Source: Pseudooceanicola algae (GTDB lineage: Bacteria > Pseudomonadota > Alphaproteobacteria > Rhodobacterales > Rhodobacteraceae). From it: 64,000 nt of DNA. This document shows, piece by piece, positions 53,827 through 63,105 of this stretch. The notes under the pieces were generated by a model. It was not told the origin of the DNA. It did not search any database and worked only from the letters and a program-made list of their open reading frames with translations. The translations under genes were made by a program, and so were the position numbers. Location of the stretch: NCBI RefSeq assembly GCF_003590145.2, contig NZ_CP060436.1, positions 153,501-217,500 of the forward strand, read 5' to 3'. Numbering within the stretch: position 1 is the first letter of the stretch; every line of letters begins with the position of its first letter.

Positions 53827-54683
53827 CGGCTGGGGACTAGCGCGCCGGGACGCAGGCAGCGGGCGCTTCCGACAAGAGCGGCGCGCAGAAAGGCGAACGG
53901 GGAGGGGGCGACACGTCGGGCCAGCGGATCGTCGTGTCGCAAGCGGCGCGACAGGTCACGCGCCAGCCAGAGGATGCTGGCCGCTTCGCCCGCCAGACCC
54001 CGCGCGGCGATCCGCCGGGGCAGGGGGGCGGCCTTGGCCAGCAGGTCGTCGCAAAGGTCCAGCAACCCATCGACAACCTGGCGTAAAGCGGGGGTCAGCT
54101 TGTCGGCGGTCAGGTCCCTGGGGTTCACGCCCGCCGCGCGCAACCGGTTTCCAGGCAGGTAGACCCGCCCCAGCCGCACCTTGTCCTCCGTGATATCCTG
54201 GAGGTGATTGAGGATCTGCAAGGCGCTGCAAAGCGCATCCGAAGGCGCGGTGCAGTCAGGCCCTTCGCCATGAAGATCCAGCAGGAAACGGCCCACGGGC
54301 ACGGCGGAGTATTGGCAATAGTCCAGCAGGTCGGCGTCGCTTGCATAGATGCGCCCACGGGCATCCTGGCGGAAGGCGGTCAGCAGGGCCTCGGGGTGGG
54401 TCAGAAGAGCGGGGTCCCGATGGCTGAGGGCTTCGCGCAAGGCCTGCGCCGCGGCGACAAGCGACCCGGTGGGCCTGTCGGTCAGCGTGCCGCGCAGGGC
54501 ACCCGCGCCAGCCTCCAGCCACGCCATGCGTTCGGCTGGGCTGCGCGCGGGATCGTCGGCCATATCGTCGGCCGTGCGCGCAAAGGTGTAGAAGGTCATC
54601 ACGTCGCCGCGCAGATCCCGGCGGATCAGGCGCGAGGCGACGGGGAAATTCTCGGACTGCATCGCGAGGGCCCCATGTGTCAT
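53823..54683 (-). CDS. hpnC: Hydroxysqualene synthase (HpnC)
   Basis: The 286-residue protein has the paired aspartate motifs TADDMADD (near residue 37) and ILNHLQDITEDKVRLG, as in HpnC. It converts presqualene diphosphate to hydroxysqualene, which HpnE then reduces. The ATG at 54683 follows a long GGAGGAGAGGGGGGA ribosome site, stronger than its neighbours; the longer frame upstream is not conserved. It leads the hpnCDE operon. Confidence 0.93.
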   Translation of the reverse strand: MTHGALAMQSENFPVASRLIRRDLRGDVMTFYTFARTADDMADDPARSPAERMAWLEAGAGALRGTLTDRPTGSLVAAAQALREALSHRDPALLTHPEALLTAFRQDARGRIYASDADLLDYCQYSAVPVGRFLLDLHGEGPDCTAPSDALCSALQILNHLQDITEDKVRLGRVYLPGNRLRAAGVNPRDLTADKLTPALRQVVDGLLDLCDDLLAKAAPLPRRIAARGLAGEAASILWLARDLSRRLRHDDPLARRVAPSPFAFLRAALVGSARCLRPGALVPSR

Positions 54684-54830
54684 TCCCCCCTCTCCTCCGT
54701 GGATTCCCGGGCCCGGCGGGCTGCGGGGCAATGCCTGTGGCGACACCGCCGGGGCCGAGAATGTCACAGAGCCGACCCGGCGCACAAGGGCCTATCGGGT
54801 GCCGGGCACGGGTCCTTCGGTGGCTCGCCT

Positions 54831-56171
54831 TCAGGCCGGGGTCTGCGGATTGAGCGGGGGCAGCGGGCTGCGCGCGCGCCGTCTTGTCCCTTGGCTGCGG
54901 GCGGCTGTCAGGGCCTGTTGCAGCGCGGTCCAGGCGGCATCGTCGGATCCGGTTTCGCCCGAACCGGCTTTGTAGCGGGCCGCGCCAAGCGCCAGCAGGC
55001 CCTGGTGCAGCGCGGGAAGGTCGCGGGGGTCCGGCGTCCGGGGGGCTTCGGCGATGACCCGATCCGCCCAGAGGTCCAGCGCCGGGCGCAGGGCGGCATG
55101 ATCGCGGTCCCTGGTGATGCGCTGCAACGCCTTCCAGGCCTGATCGGCAGAGCAGCGCGCGCGCGCCTGTCGGTCTTGGATGCGGGCCCGCAGGTCGGGC
55201 AGAAGTCGGCGCAGGACAAGCACAAGCAGCACGATCACCACCAGCGCGCCCGCCGCAAGTTGCAGGATCAGGCGCCAGTTGCGCGGCTCGGTCCGGGCGG
55301 CGGCGGGGCCGGAGACATGCAGATCCAGTGCTTCGACCGAGGCGGTCTTCACCGTCTTGTCGTCGATATCGTACCAATCCAGCGAAATCGCGGGCAGGGA
55401 GCCACCGCCACCCCCTTCGGCGACGTAGGTCACCGCTTCGCTGCGGCTGCCGTTCAGGGTGCCCCGGTCATCGGTTTCCTCAAGACGGGGCGTGTCGGGA
55501 TAGGCCGAGAGGCCGGGCAGGTCCTGCACCGAGATCAGTTGGGGCAGGAACATCGGCGAGACGCCCTTCACCGTCGCGGTCACCCGGCGGATAGTGCTGT
55601 CCCCGGCGGACATGTCGCCCGGCGTGCCTTCGACCTCTTGAGCCAGGGTCAGGTCGGCAGCGGCGATGAAAGGATCAAGGCCCTCGGCTCCCTCGGGAAC
55701 CATACCGGTGAAAGCGATCGGGTCGGTGGTCAGGCTGGTTGTTTCCGTGGTGCCGCTGTCGGGGTTCTGCCAGGTCACGACGACTTCTTGCGGGGGCAGC
55801 GAGAACTCTCCCGGCACCATGGGCGACAGGCGGAAATGCCGCGTTACCCCGGACCAGGTCTCGCCTTCGATCCGCTGCGAGGTCGGGCCGGTGGCGCCTT
55901 CGGGCAGGCGGACCAGCAGGTTGGGGGTTTCCAGGCTGGGCCAGACCGGCGGCCTTGGCATGTAGGTCGGCACCAGCACCGTCAGGCGCAGGCTGAGCGG
56001 CTGGCCGGGAATCGCCTCGGTCTCCGGAAAGTCGATTTGCAGGACGGGGGCTGACGGCGTTGCGCTGCCTTCTGCCGCCTCCTGCGCGGCAAGGGACAGG
56101 GGCAGTGCCAGCAGGCTGAGCAGCAGAAGTGCGCGGGGGCGGGGAAGGACAGGTCGCAGATCGGGTGTCAT
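54831..56171 (-). CDS. BatD-like exported protein
   Basis: The 446-residue protein has a signal peptide (LLLLSLLALPLSLAAQEA, residues 14-31), a long periplasmic beta-rich part and one membrane helix near residues 305-325 (LQLAAGALVVIVLLVLVLRR), followed by a cytoplasmic helical tail. This is the BatD (oxygen tolerance) layout. It ends the moxR operon and overlaps the VWA/TPR gene by ATGA. Bat proteins are linked with stress tolerance and chaperone-like roles in other bacteria; the mechanism is unsettled. Confidence 0.85.
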   Translation of the reverse strand: MTPDLRPVLPRPRALLLLSLLALPLSLAAQEAAEGSATPSAPVLQIDFPETEAIPGQPLSLRLTVLVPTYMPRPPVWPSLETPNLLVRLPEGATGPTSQRIEGETWSGVTRHFRLSPMVPGEFSLPPQEVVVTWQNPDSGTTETTSLTTDPIAFTGMVPEGAEGLDPFIAAADLTLAQEVEGTPGDMSAGDSTIRRVTATVKGVSPMFLPQLISVQDLPGLSAYPDTPRLEETDDRGTLNGSRSEAVTYVAEGGGGGSLPAISLDWYDIDDKTVKTASVEALDLHVSGPAAARTEPRNWRLILQLAAGALVVIVLLVLVLRRLLPDLRARIQDRQARARCSADQAWKALQRITRDRDHAALRPALDLWADRVIAEAPRTPDPRDLPALHQGLLALGAARYKAGSGETGSDDAAWTALQQALTAARSQGTRRRARSPLPPLNPQTPA

Positions 56172-57745
56172 TCGTTGTCCTCCGCTGCGGGGGCTTCGGA
56201 AGTCGCGGCATCCACGGGGGCTGTCGCGGGCGCGGCCTCCGGGGCGGCGGCCTCGGTCAGGAACCGCAGACGCAGGAAATCCCCGGTGCTGGTGTCGACC
56301 ATGTTCATCCATTGATCCGTGGTCAGCAGCGCCGCGCCTTCGCCGTCCCCGGAGGGCCGCTGGGTTTCCTCGCCCATGCCGGATTCGTTGTCATAGACCT
56401 CTTCATCCGCGCCGATGCCGTTCTCCTCGCCCGTGTCCGATTGCGCCTGAGCGGATTCGACATAGGCCACGATGGCCTTGGCGGTGGCGATGTTGTCGGC
56501 GACGCCGGGATAGTCGGGGTCGCGCTGCTGCGCGGTTTCAAAGGCGCGGACGCCGTCGCGGTAACTGCGCGACCGGATATGCGCCATGCCCTGGATCGAG
56601 GCAGCCTGCGCGGTTTCCACCCGGTCCAGCACTTCGGCGGCGGCTTCGTACTGGCCATCGCGGAACAGCGCATATCCGCGCCAGAGCGGATCGACGAACA
56701 GTTCGGCGGCGCGGTCGTAATCGTGGTGGTCAAAGGCGATCTGGCCCTGTTGGTCCGGGGTCAGGAACCAATCGGCGATCCCGTCGGCCCGCGCGCCCTG
56801 CGTCGGAACCAGCAGGGCCAGGCCCGCCAGGGCGATCCAGCGCATCGTCCAGCCGCGCCGGAACCACAGCAGCAGGATCAGCGCGGCAGGCCAGGCCAGC
56901 CAGGCGGCGCGGTCTTCCCAGGGCTGGTCCACGTCGTCGAGCTGGGCACGCCGGTAGGCGGCGTTCAGCAGGCTGTCGAGCCGTCGGATGTCGGTCGCAT
57001 CCGGGGTCACGCCGACCACGGCCGCCGTCAGCCCGTCAAGCCCGCGATCGTTGCTGCCCGCGGGGCGCATCGACAGCACGGCCAGCGGCGCGGTGCTGGC
57101 GTTCAGCGCGGCCACATCCGCCGGGTCGATGGAATCGGTGACGAACAGGATGCCGCCTGGGGCGTCTTCGCTTGCCAGAAGCGCCTCGGCCAGGGACAGG
57201 GCCTCGGCGGCCAGCGCGCCTTCGCGGGGCATGACCTCGGGCGACAGGCCTTCGAGGTAGGGCGCCATGATCTCGGCGTCTTCGGTCATCGGCAGGACCA
57301 CGTGTGCGGTGCCGGAATAGGCGACCAGCGCGGTGCGCGCGCCGGCCCGCAGATCGAGGAAATCGCGGATCTTCTGCTTGCCACGCTCCAGTCGGGTGGG
57401 GGCGATGTCGTCGGTTTCCATGCTGACGGTCACGGCCAGGACGACGACTGCCGGGGCGGATTGCGCCGCGAAGGGGTCGGGTTGGCGCGACCAGGTCGGC
57501 CCGGCAGCCCCGAGGGCGCATAGGATCAGGATCGCCGCCACCGTGTCGATCGGGGTGATCGTCTGACGCCGCCCCTGGCCGACAATCAGCGCGTCGCGCA
57601 GATGTGGTGCGATTCCTTCGCCCGGACGGCGCCCGGCCCGCGCGCCGCGCCGCACCTGCCAGCACAGCAGCAACGCCAGCGGGATCACCAGCAGCCAGAG
57701 CGGGCGCAGGAAGTGGAACGCCTGCAGGTAGAGTGCGATTTCCAT
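56168..57745 (-). CDS. VWA domain protein fused to a TPR region (BatB/BatC-like)
   Basis: The 525-residue protein has N-terminal membrane helices (about 12-30 and 65-82), a VWA domain (about 95-240), two more hydrophobic segments near 280-320, then a TPR region (DYDRAAELF, GQYEAAAEVLDRV, SYRDGVRAFETA) and an acidic Ala/Pro tail. The MIDAS motif is degenerate: AVTVSMET replaces the usual DxSxS, so the first Asp is Thr106. Metal-dependent ligand binding may be lost. The ATG at 57745 shares a base with the previous stop. It resembles BatB and BatC joined. Confidence 0.88.
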   Translation of the reverse strand: MEIALYLQAFHFLRPLWLLVIPLALLLCWQVRRGARAGRRPGEGIAPHLRDALIVGQGRRQTITPIDTVAAILILCALGAAGPTWSRQPDPFAAQSAPAVVVLAVTVSMETDDIAPTRLERGKQKIRDFLDLRAGARTALVAYSGTAHVVLPMTEDAEIMAPYLEGLSPEVMPREGALAAEALSLAEALLASEDAPGGILFVTDSIDPADVAALNASTAPLAVLSMRPAGSNDRGLDGLTAAVVGVTPDATDIRRLDSLLNAAYRRAQLDDVDQPWEDRAAWLAWPAALILLLWFRRGWTMRWIALAGLALLVPTQGARADGIADWFLTPDQQGQIAFDHHDYDRAAELFVDPLWRGYALFRDGQYEAAAEVLDRVETAQAASIQGMAHIRSRSYRDGVRAFETAQQRDPDYPGVADNIATAKAIVAYVESAQAQSDTGEENGIGADEEVYDNESGMGEETQRPSGDGEGAALLTTDQWMNMVDTSTGDFLRLRFLTEAAAPEAAPATAPVDAATSEAPAAEDNE

Positions 57746-58779
57746 CACGAAGTCTCCGCGCCCGGTCCGGCGTCTCGGGCCGGGCTTGACCGCGTCGTCG
57801 CGCGTCGCCGATAGCGCCCGCGGCCCATCAGGGCGAGAATGGCCCCGAGGCCGATCAGCGCGGCGAGCGCCATCGGCAGCCAGGCCAGCGATTGGCGGGG
57901 CCGGAAGGACAGGGTTTCGGTTTCGCGCGGGGCGAGAGCGTCGATCCGGTCGTAGACCGCCGTCAGGGCAGCGGAATCCTCGGCAAAGAAATACGTGCCG
58001 CCGGTGCGATCCGCGATGTCTTGCAAGGTGGCCAGATCGACGCGATTTTCGCCCGTGGTTTCCGGGTCGCCGACGCCGATGGTAAAGATCTCGACCCCTG
58101 CGCCGGCAGCGATCTCGGCGGCGTTGATCGGGCTCATGCGGCTGGCGGTGTCAGAGCCGTCGGAGAGCAGGATCAGCAGGCGCTGGTCGATGTCGCTGGA
58201 TTCGAATGTGCGAATGGACAGGCCGATGGCGTCGCCAATCGCGGTGTGCGGCCCGGCCATGCCAACCTCGGTCCGGTCAAGCAGGGCGGTGACCGTATCA
58301 AGGTCGTCGGTCAGCGGCGTCTGAAGATAGGCGGCGGTCCCGAAGACGATCAGCGCCATGCGGTCGCCGTCGCGCCCGGCCACGAAGTCGCGCAGCACCG
58401 CCCGCACCCCGTCGAGCCGCTGGATCGCAGGCCCGTCGGGCGTCGCGAAATCCCTGGCGTCCATGGAACCGGAGATGTCGATTGCCAGAACGATATCGCG
58501 GGCGGCGGTCTCGATGGTGATCGGCGCGCCGACCCGTTCGGGACGCGCCAGCGCGAGCACCAGCAGCACCCAGCACAGGCCCGCCGTCAGGGTCGCAATC
58601 ATGGGGCGCGACAGGACGACCGCCCCGCTGCGCGGCTCGGCCCCCGCAGCTTCGGCCATGCGGCGGAAGAATGGGAAGCGCAACGCGTCTTCCTGTTTGC
58701 GATGCGGTGGGGCCAGCCACCAGACCAGCAGGGGTAGCGGCAGGAGCACCAACAGCCAGGGCGCGGCGAGCGAGATCAT
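57745..58779 (-). CDS. VWA domain membrane protein (BatA-like)
   Basis: The 344-residue protein has helices at about 5-23 and 60-78, then a VWA domain with an intact MIDAS motif DISGSM at residues 101-106 and the later Thr and Asp of the metal site (LLSDGSDTAS). A last membrane helix lies near 308-328. It is the BatA type found in moxR operons. It overlaps genes on both sides (ATGA with DUF4381; TGATG with the VWA/TPR gene). Confidence 0.9.
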   Translation of the reverse strand: MISLAAPWLLVLLPLPLLVWWLAPPHRKQEDALRFPFFRRMAEAAGAEPRSGAVVLSRPMIATLTAGLCWVLLVLALARPERVGAPITIETAARDIVLAIDISGSMDARDFATPDGPAIQRLDGVRAVLRDFVAGRDGDRMALIVFGTAAYLQTPLTDDLDTVTALLDRTEVGMAGPHTAIGDAIGLSIRTFESSDIDQRLLILLSDGSDTASRMSPINAAEIAAGAGVEIFTIGVGDPETTGENRVDLATLQDIADRTGGTYFFAEDSAALTAVYDRIDALAPRETETLSFRPRQSLAWLPMALAALIGLGAILALMGRGRYRRRATTRSSPARDAGPGAETS

Positions 58780-59339
58780 GCGCGGCCCCCTGAGCGCGCC
58801 GAGGTCGCGCGACGCAGGGAAGGACGGATCCGCGCCAGGCGGCGCCTTTTGTCGGCGGCAGGCGGGCGGTGGCTACGCAGCCAGTGGCCTGCGGCGGCGA
58901 TCAGGGCCGGTGAGGGCGCGGCGGTTTCATCGCGGTAGGGCGCGCGGGTCAACTCGGTCGCTTCGGCCTCGGGAAAGGTTGCCTTGCCGCTGTCGGTCAG
59001 GAAGGCGGTCCAGGCGGGGCCGGTCAGCCCGGCGACCTGCGCACGGGGATAGGCAGCAAGTGCTGCGCGGCGCAGGATAACGGCGACCTCGGCGGTGGTG
59101 GCGGCGTTTTGCAATTGGAAGAGCGCGGCGCGGCGATAGGCATTGGCGCGGCGATGCGCCAGCCAGCGCCAAAGTGCCCCGCACAACACCAGCGCCAGAA
59201 GCCCGGCAAGCACGACCCAGCCCCAGGTCTGGGGTGTCATGGTCACGGGATCCGGCGGCGGGGGCTGGATCAACTGGTTGATCAGGTCGATCAGGTTGTC
59301 TGGTGCCGCGCCGCCGGTTTGAGGGATCTCTTCGTTCAT
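58776..59339 (-). CDS. DUF4381 membrane protein
   Basis: The 187-residue protein has a Pro-rich start, one membrane helix (about 39-59, WGWVVLAGLLALVLCGALW) and a cytoplasmic helical domain with ALFQLQNAATTAEVAVILRRAAL, matching DUF4381 proteins of moxR operons. The extreme C-terminus is strongly basic. Function is unknown, but constant linkage to MoxR and Bat genes suggests one complex. ATGA overlaps exist at both ends. Confidence 0.85.
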   Translation of the reverse strand: MNEEIPQTGGAAPDNLIDLINQLIQPPPPDPVTMTPQTWGWVVLAGLLALVLCGALWRWLAHRRANAYRRAALFQLQNAATTAEVAVILRRAALAAYPRAQVAGLTGPAWTAFLTDSGKATFPEAEATELTRAPYRDETAAPSPALIAAAGHWLRSHRPPAADKRRRLARIRPSLRRATSARSGGRA

Positions 59340-60313
59340 CGCGGGCCAAGCCCCAGCAGGCGGCGCATTTGCGGCAGGGTTTCCTGCCCCGCAGAAAGCG
59401 GCAGCAGCGCCATGCCGTAACGGCGTTGCCAGTCCAGTACTTCGGCCAGGCGGCCTTCGGCCATCTGCGACAGGCCGCGGCGGGCCTCGGGGGCGTCGGT
59501 GTCGATTTCGGCCTGAAGCTCTCCGTCCGTCACGATCAGGCGCAGGCCCCTCGGCAGATCCCCGGCGCTGGGGTCGGTGACCGGCACCAGGATCAGGTCG
59601 TTGTGGCGCGCCAGCCCGGCAACGACCGCTTCGGTCTCCGCGTCGATGCCGTCGAAATCGCTGAGCACGACGATCAGGTGATTGCGCCGGGCAATACGGG
59701 CCACGGCGCGGAGCACGCGGGTCAGCCCGATGGGCGCGACATTGGGGGCCTCGGCGTGCAGCAGGCCATTGGCATCCGACAGCGCAGTCAGAAAGCGATT
59801 CAGCGCAGGCCGGCTGCGTTGCGGACGGATCTCGGCCAGCAGCGCGTCGCCGAAGACGATGCCGCCCACCCGGTCACCCTGATCGAGGATGCGGAAGGCG
59901 GTCATCGCGGCGGCTTCGGCGGCGGTGGCGGATTTCATGTTGCGCTCGGTGCCGAAGAACATGCTCATCCGCTGGTCGACGACAATCAGGGCGGGGCGGT
60001 CGCGTTCCTCGGTCATCACGCGGACATGGGGGGTGCCGGTGCGGGCCGTGACCTTCCAGTCGATGGCGCGGATGTCGTCGCCGGGCAGGTAGTCGCGCAG
60101 TTCCTCGAAGTTCAGGCCGCGCCCGCGCAGGCGCGAGGCATGGCGCCCGTTCAGCACCGATTGCGCGGGTTGCCGCGGCAGGAAGCTGAGCCCTCGCGCC
60201 GGCCCTTCGAGGCTGCGCAGATAAGCGAGGTCGGTGTGGATGCGTGGATCGTCCGACACCTGCCGGGGTTTCGGCAGCGTTCCGGTCCGGATCCGTGCGG
60301 CGCGGTCTCGCAT
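59336..60313 (-). CDS. DUF58 domain protein
   Basis: The 325-residue protein shows the DUF58 core RGRGLNFEELRDYLPGDDIRAIDWKVTARTG near residues 63-93, followed by a VWA-like fold with ALIVVDQRMSMFFG in place of a full MIDAS. The ATG at 60313 follows GAGGAGCCACCAG; a longer frame inside moxR is rejected. DUF58 proteins are steady partners of MoxR ATPases and may recruit their client proteins. Confidence 0.9.
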   Translation of the reverse strand: MRDRAARIRTGTLPKPRQVSDDPRIHTDLAYLRSLEGPARGLSFLPRQPAQSVLNGRHASRLRGRGLNFEELRDYLPGDDIRAIDWKVTARTGTPHVRVMTEERDRPALIVVDQRMSMFFGTERNMKSATAAEAAAMTAFRILDQGDRVGGIVFGDALLAEIRPQRSRPALNRFLTALSDANGLLHAEAPNVAPIGLTRVLRAVARIARRNHLIVVLSDFDGIDAETEAVVAGLARHNDLILVPVTDPSAGDLPRGLRLIVTDGELQAEIDTDAPEARRGLSQMAEGRLAEVLDWQRRYGMALLPLSAGQETLPQMRRLLGLGPR

Positions 60314-60324
60314 CTGGTGGCTCC

Positions 60325-61359
60325 TCAGGGCAGGGCGACCTGGCGCAGGATTTCGGCCACTACGGCATCGGGCGTCACGCCTTCGCCCTGCGCCTCGTAG
60401 GTCAGGCCAAGCCGGTGGCGCAGCACGTCGGGGGCCACGGCGCGGATGTCTTCGGGGTCGACGTAATCGCGCGCCGCAAGCCAGGCATGGGTGCGCGCGC
60501 ATTTGTCGAGCCCGAGCGAGGCGCGCGGGCTGGCGCCGACCTCGATCCAGCGTTTCAGGTCATCGCCGAACTGTTCGGGCACGCGGGTCGCGTTCACCAG
60601 ATCGGCCATGTAGCGTTCCATCTCTGGCGAGACATGCAGCGCGGCGATCTCGCGGCGGGCGGCAAAGACGGCCGCCTGCGGGATCGGGGCAGGGGGCGCG
60701 GCCCTGGGTGCGTCGGCCGCGGCCTGTGCCGCGATCTCCTCGGCGCGGACAAGGCGGATGACCTCGACCTCATCCTCGACCGGCGGGTAGGTGATGTTCA
60801 CATGCATCAGGAACCGGTCCATCTGCGCCTCGGGCAGGGGATAGGTACCTTCCTGTTCGATGGGGTTCTGGGTCGCCATCACCATGAACAGCGGCTCCAT
60901 CTTGTGGGTGGTGCCGGCGACGGTGACCTGGCGTTCCTCCATCGCTTCCAGAAGGGCGGCCTGCACCTTGGCCGGGGCGCGGTTGATTTCATCGGCGAGC
61001 ACGAGATTGGCAAAGATCGGACCGGCCTCGAAGCGGAATTCGCCGCCCGTATCACCCTGGAAATAGACCTCGGTTCCGGTGACGTCCGAGGGCAGCAGGT
61101 CAGGCGTGAACTGGATCCGCGAAAAGTCGCATTCCATGTTGCGGGCCAGGGCCTTGATGGCGCGGGTCTTGGCAAGGCCCGGCAGGCCTTCGACCAGCAG
61201 ATTGCCATTGGCCAGCAGGCCGATCAGCAGCCGGTCGATCACCGCGCGCTGGCCGATGATCGCATCGCCCATGCGGTCGCGAAGCTGTTCGATCCGCCCG
61301 CGGGCATCGCCATCGGCGGGCTGGGAAAACTCGGTGCTGTCCATGGTGGCATCCCCCAT
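60325..61359 (-). CDS. MoxR family AAA+ ATPase
   Basis: The 344-residue ATPase has Walker A EGLPGLAKT near residue 57, Walker B LVLADEINRAPAKVQAALLEAM and the sensor MATQNPIEQEGTYPLPEAQ. MoxR proteins act as chaperones that help assemble metal-cofactor or membrane complexes, usually with the DUF58 and VWA proteins encoded beside them. Two ATGs are possible (61359 and 61344); each has a purine-rich site. It heads a six-gene leftward operon. Confidence 0.94.
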   Translation of the reverse strand: MGDATMDSTEFSQPADGDARGRIEQLRDRMGDAIIGQRAVIDRLLIGLLANGNLLVEGLPGLAKTRAIKALARNMECDFSRIQFTPDLLPSDVTGTEVYFQGDTGGEFRFEAGPIFANLVLADEINRAPAKVQAALLEAMEERQVTVAGTTHKMEPLFMVMATQNPIEQEGTYPLPEAQMDRFLMHVNITYPPVEDEVEVIRLVRAEEIAAQAAADAPRAAPPAPIPQAAVFAARREIAALHVSPEMERYMADLVNATRVPEQFGDDLKRWIEVGASPRASLGLDKCARTHAWLAARDYVDPEDIRAVAPDVLRHRLGLTYEAQGEGVTPDAVVAEILRQVALP

Positions 61360-61481
61360 CAAGGGCCCCTTCTGTGATCCGATTAGGATGGGGCAGGTCT
61401 GGCCGTCTGTCGGGCCCGTTTTGCGTGCGGTCGCCAAAGTGGTCGTGCGGCGGCGGCAGCAGGCAAAAGGGGCAGGGGTTG

Positions 61482-61515
61482 AAAAAACCGCGGGGATGTT
61501 GCCACCCCCGCGGTT
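61482..61515 (-). terminator. Terminator of the arylsulfatase gene
   Basis: AACCGCGGGG and CCCCGCGGTT pair perfectly over ten bases around a ten-base loop; leftward transcripts then meet TTTTT. It lies 16 bases past the sulfatase stop and insulates the moxR operon. Confidence 0.82.
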
Positions 61516-61530
61516 CAGATTGTCACGACC

Positions 61531-63105
61531 TTACTGAACCATACCGCTCAGGGTCTGTTCCAGCTGGCTCTGGATCTGGTCGACCGAGAAGCTCGCCGCT
61601 TTCTGCGAAGGCTCGTATTCCTTGAAGGTATCAAAGAACTTGGCGACTTCGACCTGCGCCGGCGTCAGCAGGAAGACGTGGTCCATCAGCCAGTCGTAGT
61701 AGGTGTTCGACGTCACGTCAGCCCGTTCGTAGGGGTCGGACCGCAGATCGAACAGCTTGGGGACGCGCAGCGGAATGAAGGGTTCCGCCCAGATTTCCAG
61801 CGTGCCGTTGACGCGCTGTTCCTGGAAGACGATCTTCCAGTTTTCGTAGCGCATGGCGACGATGGCACCGTCATCGTTGAAGTAGAAGAACTCGCTCCGG
61901 GCGGTGTCTTCGACTTCGCCGGTCAGGTAGGGCAGCTGGTTGTAGCCATCCAGGTGAACCTTGTATTCGGCACCGTCGATGGTGGTGCCTTCCAGCAGGC
62001 GGTCCTTGATGTCCGTGTCACCAGCAGCGGCCAGCAGGGTCGGGAACCAGTCGAGACCGGAGAACATGCCGTTGGCAACCGAACCGGGTTCGATGTGACC
62101 GGGCCAGCGGATCATGGCGGGCACGCGGAAGGCGCCTTCCCAGTTGGTGTTCTTCTCGGAACGGAACGGCGTGGTGCCGGCATCGGGCCAGGAGTTCTGG
62201 TGCGGACCGTTGTCGGTGGAATACATCACGATGGTATTGTCCGCGATGCCCATGTCCTCGACCGCGTCGAGGATCGAACCGACGACGTTGTCATGCTCGA
62301 TCATGCCGTCGGCATATTCGGTCAGGGCCGTCAGGCCGGGTTCGCTGCGGTGCTCGTCGCGCACGTGGGTGCGGAAGTGCATGCGGGTGGCGTTCATCCA
62401 GGTGAAGAACGGCGTGCCGGAATCGACGGCGCGCTGCATGAAGTCGATGGCGGCGGCCGAAGTTTCGTCGTCGATCGTTTCCATGCGCTTCTTGGTCAGC
62501 GGGCCGGTATCTTCGATCTCGCCGTCGGCATAGGAATGGATCACGCCGCGGGGGCCGAAGTTCTCACGGAACTCGGGGTCCTGCGGGTAGTTGAAGTTTT
62601 CGGGCTCTTCCTCGGCGTTGAGGTGGTAGAGGTTACCGAAGAATTCATCGAACCCGTGGTTGGTGGGCAGGAATTCATCCTTGTCGCCGAGGTGGTTCTT
62701 GCCGAACTGACCGGTGGTATAGCCGAGGTCCTTCAGAGCGGAGGCGATGGTGACATCATCCGCCTGCAGACCGACATCGGCGCCGGGCAGGCCGACTTTC
62801 GACAGGCCGGTGCGCAGCGTGGACTGGCCGGTGATGAAGGTGGACCGACCGGCCGTGCAGCTTTGCTCGGCATAATAGTCGGTGAACATGACGCCTTCTT
62901 CGGCAATCCGGTTGATGTTAGGAGTTTCGTAACCCATCAGACCGAAGCTGTAAGCGGAAATGTTGGTCTGGCCGATGTCGTCGCCCCAGATCACCAGGAT
63001 GTTTGGCTTGTCGGTCGCGGGGGCTTCCGCGTCCTGTGCCATGGCGCCGGACGCCAAAAACAGGGTGCCGCATGTTGCGAGCGACACCATTATATGCGGT
63101 TTCAT
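61531..63105 (-). CDS. Exported arylsulfatase
   Basis: The 524-residue type I sulfatase has a signal peptide ending SGAMAQDAE near residue 23. The formylglycine site is Cys83 in EQSCTAGRSTFITGQ, the CxAxR variant and not CxPxR. Metal residues occur in ILVIWGDDIGQTN and MYSTDNGPHQN, and GKNHLGD matches the substrate-site lysine/histidine segment. It acts in the periplasm on a sulfate ester that cannot be named. The ribosome site is TAGGAGATTACA. It stands alone between a terminator and a long gene-free region. Confidence 0.92.
   Translation of the reverse strand: MKPHIMVSLATCGTLFLASGAMAQDAEAPATDKPNILVIWGDDIGQTNISAYSFGLMGYETPNINRIAEEGVMFTDYYAEQSCTAGRSTFITGQSTLRTGLSKVGLPGADVGLQADDVTIASALKDLGYTTGQFGKNHLGDKDEFLPTNHGFDEFFGNLYHLNAEEEPENFNYPQDPEFRENFGPRGVIHSYADGEIEDTGPLTKKRMETIDDETSAAAIDFMQRAVDSGTPFFTWMNATRMHFRTHVRDEHRSEPGLTALTEYADGMIEHDNVVGSILDAVEDMGIADNTIVMYSTDNGPHQNSWPDAGTTPFRSEKNTNWEGAFRVPAMIRWPGHIEPGSVANGMFSGLDWFPTLLAAAGDTDIKDRLLEGTTIDGAEYKVHLDGYNQLPYLTGEVEDTARSEFFYFNDDGAIVAMRYENWKIVFQEQRVNGTLEIWAEPFIPLRVPKLFDLRSDPYERADVTSNTYYDWLMDHVFLLTPAQVEVAKFFDTFKEYEPSQKAASFSVDQIQSQLEQTLSGMVQ

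Noticed and set aside
54204..56054. 616-codon plus-strand frame across hpnC and the BatD-like gene
   Set aside because: It crosses two recognised minus-strand genes and has low-complexity shadow composition.
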